DNA from: Aspergillus flavus
Lineage: Eukaryota > Ascomycota > Eurotiomycetes > Eurotiales > Aspergillaceae
Reading direction: 5' to 3'
DNA: 64,000 nucleotides
NCBI RefSeq assembly: GCF_009017415.1
Contig: NC_092407.1
Coordinates: forward strand, 4,340,001-4,404,000
Below, piece after piece: positions 22,705 through 33,692 of this stretch (the stretch's first letter is position 1; each line of letters opens with the position of its first letter). The notes below the pieces were generated by a model that saw only the letters and a program-made list of their open reading frames with translations, did not search any database and was not told where the DNA came from. Made by a program: the position numbers and the translations under genes.

Positions 22705-22882
22705 ATCACTTCCGAATATCATTGGAAGAGATAACCTTTACCGCCAATACCGCTTATATAGGGTGAGATCCCCCTCGGAGACATCTAACCCTGCGACGGA
22801 ACAAGACCGGCTGATAGAAGCCTGACAGTAATCCAATCTCTCTTGGTTCATCTGCTGGCAGAGAAGGATAAGGAGAGACGCA

Positions 22883-25306
22883 ATGACTGTCTCTTACGAT
22901 CACTCGTCGTTGCGGAACGCCGCACCGACGTCAATGGCTACCCTTGAAGACCGGTTTGAAGTGATGAAGGAAGTAGGGGATGGTAGCTTTGGTAGTGTTG
23001 CCGTGGCTCGTGTACGGACGGCTGGTTCCAACATCGCGCGGAGAGGAACCATGGTAAGATCCGTCCCGGCATCGTGGGGAAGCGTTGTTGTGCTGACCTC
23101 ATCATCAGGTTGCCATTAAGACCATGAAGAAGACCTTCGATTCATTAGCTCCATGTTTAGAATTACGGGAAGTCATCTTCCTACGGACTCTACCCGCTCA
23201 TCCACACCTCGTTCCGGCTCTCGACATCTTTCTCGACCCTCTTTCCCGCAAGCTACATATCTGTATGGAATACATGGATGGCAACCTCTACCAACTGATG
23301 AAATCACGAGACCACAAGCCGTTCGATGGGAAGCATGTGAAGAGCATCCTTTACCAAATTCTGTCGGGCCTTGATCACATCCATGCTCACCACTTTTTCC
23401 ACCGTGATATCAAACCGGAAAACATCCTTGTATCCACATCCGCCCCCAGCGACTCTGCTTTCAGCCGTTACTCTAACCTAGTGACTCCCCCCTCGACCCC
23501 CCCAACATATACTGTGAAAATCGCCGATTTTGGCCTCGCAAGGGAGACCCATTCCAAGCTCCCTTACACTACATATGTCTCCACAAGATGGTACCGTGCC
23601 CCGGAGGTCCTTTTGCGTGCAGGTGAATACTCCGCACCTGTGGACATGTGGGCTGTTGGAGCCATGGCCGTCGAAATCGCTACTTTGAAGCCATTGTTCC
23701 CCGGTGGCAACGAAGTTGATCAGGTTTGGCGCGTTTGCGAGATTATGGGTAGCCCAGGTAACTGGTATAGTAAGTCGGGCTCCAAGCTCGGCGGTGGTGA
23801 ATGGAGAGATGGCTCCCGTCTTGCTCAGAAATTGGGATTCACTTTCCCCAAGGTATGTGCCCTGTAATGCATGACGACGGCAATGGAAATTGACCACCTT
23901 CGCAGATGGCCCCTCATTCAATGGAAAGCATCCTCCAAGCACCGCAGTGGCCAACCTCTCTCAGCCACTTTGTCACTTGGTGTCTGATGTGGGATCCCAA
24001 GAATAGGCCAACTTCGACACAAGCTTTGAACCATGAGTACTTTGCAGATGCCGTTGACCCATTGCGGCCGAAGTCCTCAACTGCCCGGCTATTGGGTCGG
24101 AAAACTTCTGACAGGAGCTTCAAGTCTCCTACTCGGGAAAACAGCGACTCGCCCTCCCTCACATCCAAGTCGTCATGGTTTAGGAGGTCATTGATTGGAC
24201 GGTCTGATAGCGATAACGAGCAGTCGAAACAGCCTGTTGTCTCGTACAGCACAGCCCCTGAGACCACCAAGACTAAGCCTGCGCCCAGTAAGCGTGCCAC
24301 TTGGGCAAATGGAGCCCCGATGCCTATCTTGCCTTCGATCCGACCGGTATCTCCGCTTTCCAATGCAGTCACAGCACAGGCCAATTCATGTATTGCCGGT
24401 GATAACGGAAAAGCGAGCAAGAAGATTGGCAGGCAGCTTTCGCTTAACTCCCATGGCAACCACTACGCTGATGTCCATAGGCAAGAAGCAGAGAGAGCTC
24501 TCAATGGTGGAAATCCTCTTGTTGGTGCCAACCAGAAGGAGAGCTTTTTCTCCCACCTTCGCAAACGTGCTCGTAGGCTATCTGGTCGTAACCAGGGAAA
24601 CGTGGGAAGCGATAATGTTGAGGCTAATGCTGGTTGTATGCCTTGGTCGAATCGTTCATCTTTAGCCTTGGACACTGCCAATGCTAACGATGCCAAGCAA
24701 GGCTCTGATCTGTCGGAATTGGACAAAGCCCTTCAGGGCGTGAAATGCTCTCTGGATTCGACTGCACTTGGTAATGTTCCTGTTCATATTACCTCGCCCG
24801 TGGAGGGTGTCAAGAGGCAATCCATGCCTCAAGGATCTATACGTTCAATGGGAGACAGTCCCGTTTCAACCAGTGGTACCGGTGCGCCAATCTCCAGCCG
24901 AACTCGGCGTGCGCTGCAGCTCTCAAGTCACCCTGTTCACCGCTATGAAACGCCGGAAGAGGAGGATGAGCTCCTCGATGAAGCATTACATTCGGCAAGC
25001 AAAGCTGCGAGGCGACTAGCACAGACTGAGACATCGTCCGACGGGTCATCGAACTTTAGTCACCAGACCATGGGAAACGACAACTCGCGAGCATTGCCTA
25101 GCCCTTATCCTACTCCCTCTCCATCAGCAAAATGTGACGGTGTTTCCTTTGGCCACTCTGACACCACTCCGATTCGGCGATTGGGGCTTCCCGATGGCAA
25201 GACAGATGCAACAAGTAATCGCCAATGGCCTACCCCACCTTACGAAGATGGGGACTGGAACCATTCAGGCACTACAAACTTCATGACAGGGTCCACCTAT
25301 CGGTAG
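22883..25306 (+). CDS. imeB: Ime2/MAK-type protein kinase ImeB
   Basis: Exons 22883..23053, 23109..23852 and 23906..25306, giving 771 residues. The introns (55 and 53 nt) lie after GTM and after FTFPK. The kinase domain starts at about residue 25. It shows the glycine loop GDGSFGSV (32-39), VAIK lysine 61, HRDIKPEN (155-162), DFGLA, and an activation loop TTYVSTRWYRAPE with a MAPK-like T-x-Y. This pattern, with VDMWAVGAMAVEIATLKPLFPG, identifies the Ime2/RCK group. The long Ser/Thr-rich tail after residue 350 is typical of fungal ImeB. In Aspergillus nidulans, ImeB affects the light-dependent balance of sexual and asexual development and mycotoxin formation. An alternative start is Met18 (MATLEDRFEVMKE). 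The very long upstream region agrees with complex regulation. Confidence 0.92.
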
Positions 25307-26554
25307 TTCGCCCTCTAAGCGTTCTACCATAGGTAGATGTCGTGTTTTGATATTTAATTTCCAGTCTTGTTTGGATTTATCAAAGAGAGAAAAACGGGGG
25401 AACGCACGGTAATTGGCGATATAACCGAGCATGGCGTACAGGATCTGGTGTCTTGTGTTCTTTCGTCTTTTCTGTGGTTGGTGTTTATCTTTTTTTACCC
25501 TTTTGTTTCTTGTGAAAACATCTTCTCTCCCTATTTTTGCATGGGGCAAGGATTAGCCCGGGTTCCTTTTCATTTGTCTTTATTGTTGTCTTCATACCCC
25601 AAAGGCCTTTATAGATATAGTCGGCCTCGCAACCTGGTTTCGGCATGCGGTTTCCATATCTTGTCTTTCATTTGCGGTGTTCTTGTTTGCCCATTGTTTT
25701 GATACCAAATGCGCGAGTCGCGAGGTCTGCTATCGTTCCTTTTATATATATACATATATGCATTGTTACCCAACGTGTCTTGTTCCCTATCAACAGCTTT
25801 TTGTTTTCTTTTGTCACATCCTGTCATCACTATTTCTGGCACACTTCATAAGCATCTTTCCCTAGCCTCTCATGACTCTCTTTCATCCCTTATCCTCCTC
25901 ACCTGCCGCTCATTGCATCTTACCTAGGGAAGTGATGCGACCTCTGTTAAAACTTTCGATTCACCTCATGTACAATTTTCTTGTTGCTGGGAAGGACCAC
26001 TGGCTAGTCTTGGGCTCTACACACCTTGTAATATAGTACTTATATACGGCTGTCAAGCCGTCTGTTTATACATACATACCTAATTCGAACAGGCCAGAAG
26101 TGCTCTGTACTTTACATCATATTGTTTACCTTATTTGCGTAGGATCGACATTGGTACCTAGTTGATAAGCATTGATGGGAACGGTTGAGCGGGCCGGGAA
26201 CAACGATTGTCCGCCTTTCGCAGAATTTCTGTAGCAAGTACTACTTTTGTATGTCAGGTCAACTTGTCCGTGTGTAGCGCGTTATCTTAACATCGGCTAT
26301 GAACATTCTGCTCCCGTGAATAGATCGCATATTCATTACGTTTTGCCCTTATCTTCCTAGAGCGGTCGCCATTACACTGGACAGACTGGTAGCCTGGGAC
26401 TGAAAATTACTCCACTCGTTCACGGCTGAACAGATCGCCGCGGAGCTATCAGATTGTGTGCCAATATCCACATAATTCAAAATCTTTCTTTTTTTCCGAA
26501 CCTCAATCTTTTTTTTTTCTTTTCTTTCCTTCTTGTCTTTCGTTATCTGCTCCA
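25307..26554. other. imeB 3' flank and rrp42 promoter
   Basis: This 1,248-bp region holds a T-rich imeB 3' region, AT-rich sequence near 25,740-25,765 (a TATATA run), and a poly-T/CT tract at 26,485-26,535 just before the rrp42 start. No gene is recognised. Confidence 0.4.
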
Positions 26555-27767
26555 ATGGCGGCCCAAAGGCAGGCCTCGTCCGCCTCCCAAACCCCACATA
26601 TCTCGCCTGCAGAGCTTTCTTATCTCTACACATCTCTTGCTCTTCCAGGTAGCCCAATTCGACCAGATGGACGATCGGCGACACAATTTCGGCCTTTGAC
26701 AGCAGAGACCGATATCCTCCCCGGCACTAACGGTAGCGCGCGTGTCGGTTTTGCGGACGGCACCCAAGCAATCGTCGGAGTGAAGGCAGAAGTAGAAAAG
26801 ACAGTGGTCTCGGCAGATGCGCTCAAACTGCCGCAACAGACTCAGGAAGAATACGTAGGGAATAATGACGGCGAGGCAAATCAAGGGTCAAGCTCTGGAC
26901 ATGGGTCATGGGTGCAAATGTCGATCGAGATCCCAGGGTTTCGGGATGACGATGCTTTGCCGGTTTTCTTGTCCGAGATGATGCGAGAGCCTCTGGTTGA
27001 GTCTGTATCAAGCGAGGGCTCTGGGAACGGCGAGATGACTGGTGGACTCAAGGGAAGGCTGGTAATCAACAAACGGTGGCACTGGCGATTGTATATCGAT
27101 GTAAGATGCTTGTTCAATCTCAGGTGGGCGGTCGACTCTAATGCTGTTGATTTAGGTCCTTCTTCTCTCTCAACCTCAGTCCTACCCGCTTCCGCTACTC
27201 TCGTTAACGACTCATCTGGCGCTCCTGTCGACGAAGCTTCCGAAATTGAAGTCCAAAGGGGAGGAAGATCCGTTCTTCGACGATGATTGGGATGCTGCAG
27301 AATACCTATATCCACGCTCTACCTCCACAGCATCCGCTACTCCTTCCCAACAAGTTCGCCCCCCAGTAACGTTACTCGTCGTCTCTGTAGGCGAGAACAT
27401 TATCTTCGATCCTGATAGAGAGGAGATTGCTGTTGCTGATACGGTTCTGGCCGTCTCTATCACTCGGGATAGCGATTCCGATAGCCTGAAGCTCGTTTCC
27501 ATCCGCACGATCGATCCTCCTTCCAGGTTGACGCAACCTGGTGTACCTAACTCGGAAAATGTGACTACGTTAGGTTCCACGGCTGCTGCCGAAGAAGCAG
27601 CCATTTTGAATCCATCCACGGGCGAAGAAGAGGTTCCGGGAGTTTGGAGGCCCCGTCGTGGAGGTGTAAAGAGAAGCACGGTTGCTCGCATCGTTAAACT
27701 CGTGCTCGAGAAGGGTGGTGTTGGTGAGGAGGTTCTCGAGGGTCTAGAGGGTGTTCAAGTTGGGTGA
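26555..27767 (+). CDS. rrp42: Exosome complex core subunit Rrp42 (RNase PH fold)
   Basis: Exons 26555..27100 and 27156..27767, giving 385 residues. The 55-nt intron joins RLYID-VLLLSQPQ in frame. Met 26555 (MAAQRQASSAS) is chosen; the open frame extends upstream only through a T-rich leader with no ATG before it. PIRPDGRSATQFRPLTAETDIL, then NGSARVGF and AIVGVKAEVE, match the RNase PH-like ring subunits and specifically the Rrp42 branch. These subunits form the catalytically inactive hexameric ring of the RNA exosome in nucleus and cytoplasm. An insertion rich in Ser/Gly/Glu sits near residues 95-130. The C-terminus (RSTVARIVKLVLEKGGVGEEVL) fits the family. It converges with the next gene. 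Confidence 0.88.
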
Positions 27768-28201
27768 ATGAATTGACGCGACAGTTCATTGTCCCGAATC
27801 CAGATGACATCGTGCCCTACCTGCGCCTTCTAGGCGTCTCCTGCCGCGTAGCCCTTGTCAGGACGGAGATAGACATACTCAGCCGGAGTATGCGCATCGC
27901 TACTGATTCGCTACAATGTAGGGCAGAAGGTCTTCTGTGCGCTTTGCGGAAATACCCTGGAAACAGAACCCCAGGCATTTTTTTACAGTGCCGAATCAGC
28001 AGCCTGCTGGCAAAGATGGATCATCACATCAAAAGACAAGAGATGTCATGTACATAATGAATAATACAATGCTAAGACAAAATCCAAAGATATGCAAAGC
28101 TAATCTACATACTATGCTCTTCAGCATTGTTTATACACCCCAGTCTCTCAATCACTTAAGCCCCCATCCACACAACCCCAGTATCAGCACAGGAGATATC
28201 T
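27768..28201. other. Convergent 3' flanks
   Basis: This 434-bp region lies between the stops of rrp42 and the mitochondrial-type gene. No coding or structured RNA signal is seen. Confidence 0.4.
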
Positions 28202-29058
28202 CTACCAGATACCCAACCATTTCTTAACAGGTCTCTTCTTTCCCTCCCAATCAACATATTCCCCACCTCTTTGCTTCGTCTCCGCGTCGGCAGCTATCGG
28301 AGACTGATCATCAACCACCTCAGTCTCAGTCTTGCCCTGCTCTTCAGCCGGCTCCTCCAGCCCATGAGCAACCCGGTACTGCCGTCTCTTCTCCGCATCC
28401 TCGATCCGCTGATGCCGCTTCTCCCTCGTCTGCACGGAGGTATGCTGCACATGCATGCGGAAAACAGACAACGCCTGAGAAACGGTATCAAAGGGGTGCC
28501 AAAGAAGATCCGACCAAGACGGAAGCAAGTGCGCAAACGGCGACGAGCGCTTAAAGTTCGTAGTGAAAGTAAACGTAGCCAAAGTCGTAAGTACGCTCTA
28601 AACAACCAGACCCAGTTAGCACCAGGACAAGTATTAAACCACCACAACAACCCCCATAACCTAGAAGAAAAGAAACTCACCATAGCAATCCAGATATGAA
28701 TCCACCGATTCGTCAAAAACTTATACATAACCGTGCCCTCCGGCGGGAACATATTCGGATACTGCTTGCGGTTCTGCTCCTCCCTCTCTTTCTCCGTGAG
28801 CTTGGGACCGTAGTTCACCGGCTCTCGACCGACGACTCTTCCATTGCGCGTTTGCACGACCCTGCGCGCGGGGTGCGATGGCGGCCGGAATTTGTCGGGC
28901 TGTTCTAGGACTCGCGGCTTGCTGTTGTCTGATGCGCAGCGGCGGGTCGTGGTCCTGATGCGGTGGTGGGTTGCGTTTGCGCGTGAGAGGGATTGGAAGG
29001 CTCGCGTCGACGGGATCCCCCGTGGCAGGAGGAATTGTGGGATTGTGACCGGGGCCAT
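28202..29058 (-). CDS. Putative mitochondrial membrane protein, unrecognised
   Basis: Exons (minus): 29058..28681 and 28597..28202, giving 257 residues. The 83-nt intron has a GTGAGT donor and TTTAG acceptor, and joins IHIWIAM-SVLTTLATF. There is no in-frame ATG between 29058 and the upstream stop, so the start is firm. The N-terminus is rich in Arg, Ser and Thr and lacks acids (AFQSLSRANATHHRIRTTTRR), like a mitochondrial presequence. A hydrophobic stretch spanning the intron (about 119-137) could be one transmembrane helix. It is followed by an FKRSSPFAHLLPSWSDLLWHPFD segment and a charged C-terminal helix. I do not recognise the family. An inner-membrane assembly or ribosome-associated factor is conceivable, but this is only a guess from topology. 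Confidence 0.75.
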
Positions 29059-31209
29059 TGCTGTGCGTGTTGTTGGGGGGGATATGTTGGAGGTGGTGTT
29101 GATGGCTTTGCGGAGTTGGAACTTTTTTCCCGCTGGTTGATACTGGTGTGTTGATCACGTGACTTATGAGTATATATGGACTTGTTGTTTGATGGAATTT
29201 GAACCTTGGATTTCTAGCTCTCTCTTTTGATATTACTCTTCTAGAAGTATTATTGAGACATACACTGCGGTATATGGATTTGGAGGTATTGCAAAGCAGG
29301 CGTGCTGTGTTACCTATGCAGTCGACCGCATGTCATCAAACAAGCCATGCCTCCATACTCGACACCTATTGTCCACTCGCGAACCACTTATTTATGTTAT
29401 ACATTGAACGCTTGACTTCACAGATAGCCAACTATTACAGATCCTATTGATTTCAGGGCCTGAAGTTCCACAAATGCATACAACAAGGATTGTAAGGTGT
29501 TGATCATATTGCTCATGGTAAGGAACTAAAAAAATCTAACCCTACTCAATAGATGTCTCAACTCGATAGGCAAATATCGCCAAAGAGCTTAGATATTTCA
29601 TTTACTCTCAGTGATGGAGTAAGTTAGCATATCACTTTCTTTCCAAAGATCTCACTATACTATGTATGTTGCGGAGAAGCACCTTGTCAGTTCCTCGGCT
29701 AGGGCTCTCAATGTCATGCGCGACGATCAGTAGTTCGGCGGAACATGTTAGGCTAACTGTAATTACAGCCTGGGCCTGTTTCAGTAGTCTTCGTATCATT
29801 TGAAGTTAACTGGCAATACAGGGCCCGAAGTTCTAGAACACCTTACTTGCTCTCATGGAGGGGAGAGAATGCAGTTATTTGTCATTCTGTCTGGCATGTT
29901 TCAGGCATTTATCTGGTAAGCCACTATAACTGACAGGAAGCACTAGATTCAACCGGCCATGCTTTTCCTATCGAGCTGCATTTACATGCGCTGCCTTGCA
30001 GTCAGTAGCTAAAATTTCACGTACGATGGACAAGATGGTGTATGTGTAGGATCTCAAAGCGGATGTTCTCCTCGTTCTATGGAGCCCAATGCCGCATTGC
30101 AGCTGTCAAGTGAGGCGGCGAAAGTGTATCTTCTAAGTAGTGCCAAAATCAGAGAGCTTGATGCGAGGGTTCATCATCTCAGAATATTACCACTACTAGG
30201 GGGAATACAGACGGAAACAGGAATATTTGAACTATAGATGCACCTAGAAGGGTCCTAGACTATATAGCTGAAGGTGAGGGAGGTAGGAAAATGCAAATGA
30301 TTTAGAAGTCTATACGAGATTCCTCAGAGCATCTAGTAGTAGCAACTGGACTAGTACTATGCTTGCGCAGATGCCCTAGAGAGACGACCAAAGAGTTGGG
30401 CCAAGGGATTATTTCACCCCAGGCGACCGTCCAGGAAGAGAATATCGTAAGCTCCACGTCTGGACAAGGTATAGGTAGTTATTGAATACTCTCGTCTTAG
30501 GTAAAGCGCGGATATAACTGCCCTACCTCAGGCTGTGCACTCAATCCGGACCAAAGGCGGCGGCCGGAACACACAGACCAGTCAACGAGAATTCTGCCCG
30601 TTGGGGGACGAATGGCAAGGCAGGCATTTCCAAAGACCGGGTCCATCCATTTCCACTCCGGCCCAGTTCTCCCCGTAATCTTTTGTTGGGTCAAACACCG
30701 TCGAGATATGAGATCATACCTATGTAAACCCGGCTTCTGCGAAATGACCATGACTGACGCTCATCTCAGTAGTACCGGAAAAACAAGATGTATTAGAGTG
30801 TTGATTACAGTACCAGACAGCTTCGATTCGCGGGCAATGTAAGTATACGTAACGTGGTGCATCTTTTGTAGCGGTATGAGATGTTCTTTCTTCCCCCATA
30901 AAAATGCAAGAACCAAGGAAACAAAAATAGGTGCTGAAAAAAGACACCGGTTGTTTCCCTTGTCCCGAGAGAGCCCGTTGAGTGCTGAATCATCCGGCCG
31001 TTGATTGGCTGAGGCTCGAATCACGGGAGGCCTCGGGGGCGAAGACGGCGCTTTGTACAAATTGCTGCGATCGCAAGTTTTTCTTCCTGCCAGTTTTTTT
31101 TTTCTCCCTTCAATTGACTTCCTCAATTCGCTTTTGGGATACCCTCTTTTTGTATACTATCCTTTTTTAAACCTTTTCAGTCTTTTAGACTTTACTACAC
31201 ACATTCACA
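29059..31209. other. 2.1-kb divergent intergenic region, includes cycA promoter
   Basis: No gene is supported here. The last 250 bp before cycA hold an inverted CCAAT box and a T/C-rich stretch (about 31,080-31,110). The rest lacks recognisable motifs. Confidence 0.45.
31004..31008 (-). promoter_or_regulatory. Inverted CCAAT box upstream of cycA
   Basis: ATTGG on the plus strand (CCAAT on minus), about 200 bp before the cytochrome c start. In Aspergillus, cycA is a known target of the CCAAT-binding complex together with HapX (iron-dependent control). The site fits that pattern, but a CCAAT pentamer is frequent by chance. Confidence 0.45.
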
Positions 31210-32100
31210 ATGGGCAAGGACGCTGGTTTCGCTCCTGGTAAGCTACCTCCCTGGCTGGCTGTTTCCCCGTTGTTCGTCAAGCGCGTCCCATCCTGTCATT
31301 CACTGCTGGTGCCCAAACAAACACGAATTGGTTCCTGGGATTCAGCGAATGATGGCTACTGCGGAGTAGCACAATTTCCCAAGCAGCTCTATATTCCATG
31401 TTGTCCAGACATTGAACAGTCTGCGACGTTTGTCTTTGCACCCAATTCATTGAAGAACAACCTATCTATGAATGCGCCCCCGATACCCAATTATCCAGAG
31501 CAGCATGACCAGCTTTGACACTTTCTGTCTTCTTACTACCATCGACATGCGCGAGGCCGAACTGGAGGCCGCAGAGAAAGCGAAGCAGACGGCTAACATC
31601 CTTATTCCTCTAGGTGACTCTGCCAAGGGTGCCAAGCTCTTCCAGGTAAGATGACATCTATTCTCAACAGAATCGCAGCGCAGTGGCTAATATTATCCGT
31701 AGACTCGCTGCGCTCAGTGCCACACTGTCGAGAAGGACGGTGCCAACAAGGTCGGCCCCAAGCTCCACGGTCTCTTTGGCCGTCAGACCGGTTCCGTTGA
31801 TGGCTATGCCTACACCGATGCCAACAAGCAGGCCGGTGTCACTTGGGATGAGAACACTCTGGTATGCACTGCTCTTCGTGCCACTGTGAATCATGAGTTG
31901 ACTAATTCCATCTAGTACTCCTACCTCGAGAACCCCAAGAAGTACATCCCCGGTACCAAGATGGCCTTCGGTGGTCTCAAGAAGGCTAAGGAGAGGAACG
32001 ACCTCATCACGTATGTTTACTGGTTATACCTAACTGTTGAAACAGCCTTTCCGCTAACTGTTCATGCTCCACCAGTTACCTCAAGGAGAGCACTGCTTAA
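31210..32100 (+). CDS. cycA: Cytochrome c
   Basis: Exons 31210..31237, 31614..31645, 31703..31861, 31916..32010 and 32076..32100, giving 112 residues. The heme-attachment motif CAQCH is at 23-27 (thioether cysteines and axial His27), and axial Met89 is in GTKMAFGG. The protein carries electrons from complex III to cytochrome oxidase in the mitochondrial intermembrane space. It has the short fungal N-terminal extension ([11 protein letters not shown]) and the conserved KKYIPGTKM loop. The first intron is 376 nt, several times longer than the other three (57, 54, 65 nt), and the first two exons are only 28 and 32 nt. Because of this the gene is easily missed or mis-started by simple ORF calling. 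Confidence 0.97.
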
Positions 32101-33692
32101 ATGCTCCATTTTACGTGAATAAAATACTTTCTCCTTCCCAGTTCAAGCGGCTTGTCGCATCGGATCTGATACGTCCCCAGACCCTCGGCAGTTTGACGGA
32201 CAGGGCATGTAATATTACTCAATACCTTGTTTACTTGCAATAGATGTGATTTTTCCTTTGTGCGCAGGATTTGCGGGTTTCATAGAGATGTGTTTCCTTC
32301 ACGACCTTGTCTATGTCGGCCCATAACCTTATCACATTTCCCTCTCGATGGTCATGTTTTTCAGCTCTGTGTATCATGGTTAAGTTTCAGGCCGTAAGGC
32401 TGTAATGAATAAAGATATCTCCTCTCATGACGACATTCTTCACTGCCACGCTCTTGTTTTGACTAACCGCAGATACCCGTTGAGTTCCTGTGATACCACC
32501 ACGTGCGTCACTGGTTCGTCACGTGGATTCATGGAAATCCCGATTCGGGCGCTTTGGGTTGGGCTTTATTCCCGAGTTTGTTCGACGCTCACTTGCCGGT
32601 CTTTGGCTTGACCCGACTCGAACGAGAAACCCCTCCACAGGGTTCTTACGGTGTGAAGATGATTTCTACCTAGGAGCTATCATGGCCCACTCGGATGAGT
32701 CCTGTCCTATCGTCCTCAGCCAACAGTGGGAGAGTTATGGCAAACTGGCGGCCGATCCCTACCGGCCGTGGATGTTATTGGACCGGCAGATTGGATGGAT
32801 TTCTCGAGGGAACATCGCAACCAGTGCTTCAGTGACTAACCACAACGATATCTTACCACTAGTCCAGAGCAAACCTACCAGAGGGTACCTATCCCCAAGG
32901 ACAGGACAGTAACTACGATGGACCTGTACGGAACAGTACGGGTCTGGAACTCTTTGGCACATGACCCCTTGGATTACCCACCGCCATTGGCCCAGCCACC
33001 ACCTGCGCCCCTCTCTTGCTTTCCCGATAAAACAACTCAAACCCCAAAGAGCGATGCGAGGGGGGGTATCGCTGGTTCATTCTCTCTTGGTACCTGGACA
33101 CGAAATAGAAAGGAACACGAACCTCATTCCTTTGTGAACTTGAATGAATACTCGCAGAACACTTAATGATATATTGTTGTTGGTTGATTCCAAGTCGTTG
33201 AACTAACGGCATTTACAGCGGACTGCTGATCACTGTGCCACAACGTTTCTAATGCAAGCGCCTCTGTAACTGCTGCAAGTACTCCGTATCTACTGCCTAC
33301 CCCGGGAAAGCGAGCGTGACTTGTCGCAACCCAGTTAGTCGGCCGCTCCGTCCTCAGGCATCAAGGCCTCGCCCGCTGGCATCTGCTCCCTTTCGCATTC
33401 CCATGTCTTGCGTCTGCCCATTCCAGTACCTTCGTTCTGACCTGCAGACTACTCTTCGTTACTTGTCTTTCCCTACCTACCACTTATTTACTTTCTCCCC
33501 ACCTCTTATCGCGACAGCGCATAAGGCCGATCCCACCTCGTCTTAGTGCGCTTGCGACTAACCCCTCCACAAGCTACCACCTTACCGCGACAATCTAGGA
33601 ACTGCTTCGTCCACTCAAGTCGTCGCTTCAGCGTCGCAACGATTGAAGTGGCTTTGATAACGTCGTATAGGTTGTGCGCAACGCCATCCACC
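32101..33692. other. Intergenic region between cycA and the 622-residue membrane protein
   Basis: This 1.6-kb region has no convincing gene. A frame at 32,490-32,912 has no recognisable motifs. CT-rich sequence at about 33,330-33,540 probably belongs to the promoter or leader of the next gene. Confidence 0.4.

Larger units (their letters stand above)
13975..22882. other. 8.9-kb gene-poor interval between divergent genes
   Basis: No gene that I can support lies between the Stc1-domain gene and imeB. Open frames are short, stop-dense and lack recognisable motifs or plausible splice partners. The stretch carries AT- and CT-rich simple sequence (15,147-15,210; 18,095-18,168; 19,661-19,696; 21,500-22,250), an imperfect palindrome at 17,224-17,245, and the long leader of imeB at its right end. 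I saw no tRNA B-box with a matching A-box, no terminal inverted repeats and no transposase-like frame. It may hold non-coding RNA, long-range regulatory DNA or decayed repeats. Confidence 0.6.

Noticed and set aside
13975..22882. Intact transposon or CRISPR-like array in the gene-poor interval
   Set aside because: No terminal inverted repeats, transposase or reverse-transcriptase motifs, or regularly spaced repeats were seen; only simple-sequence tracts are present.
26456..26554. N-terminal extension of rrp42
   Set aside because: The extension is a T-rich leader translated as Phe/Ser/Leu and lacks an ATG. The family-like sequence begins after the ATG at 26555.
32490..32912. 140-codon frame after cycA
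   Set aside because: There is no family motif, and it lies in an intergenic region with overlapping frames of similar length on both strands.
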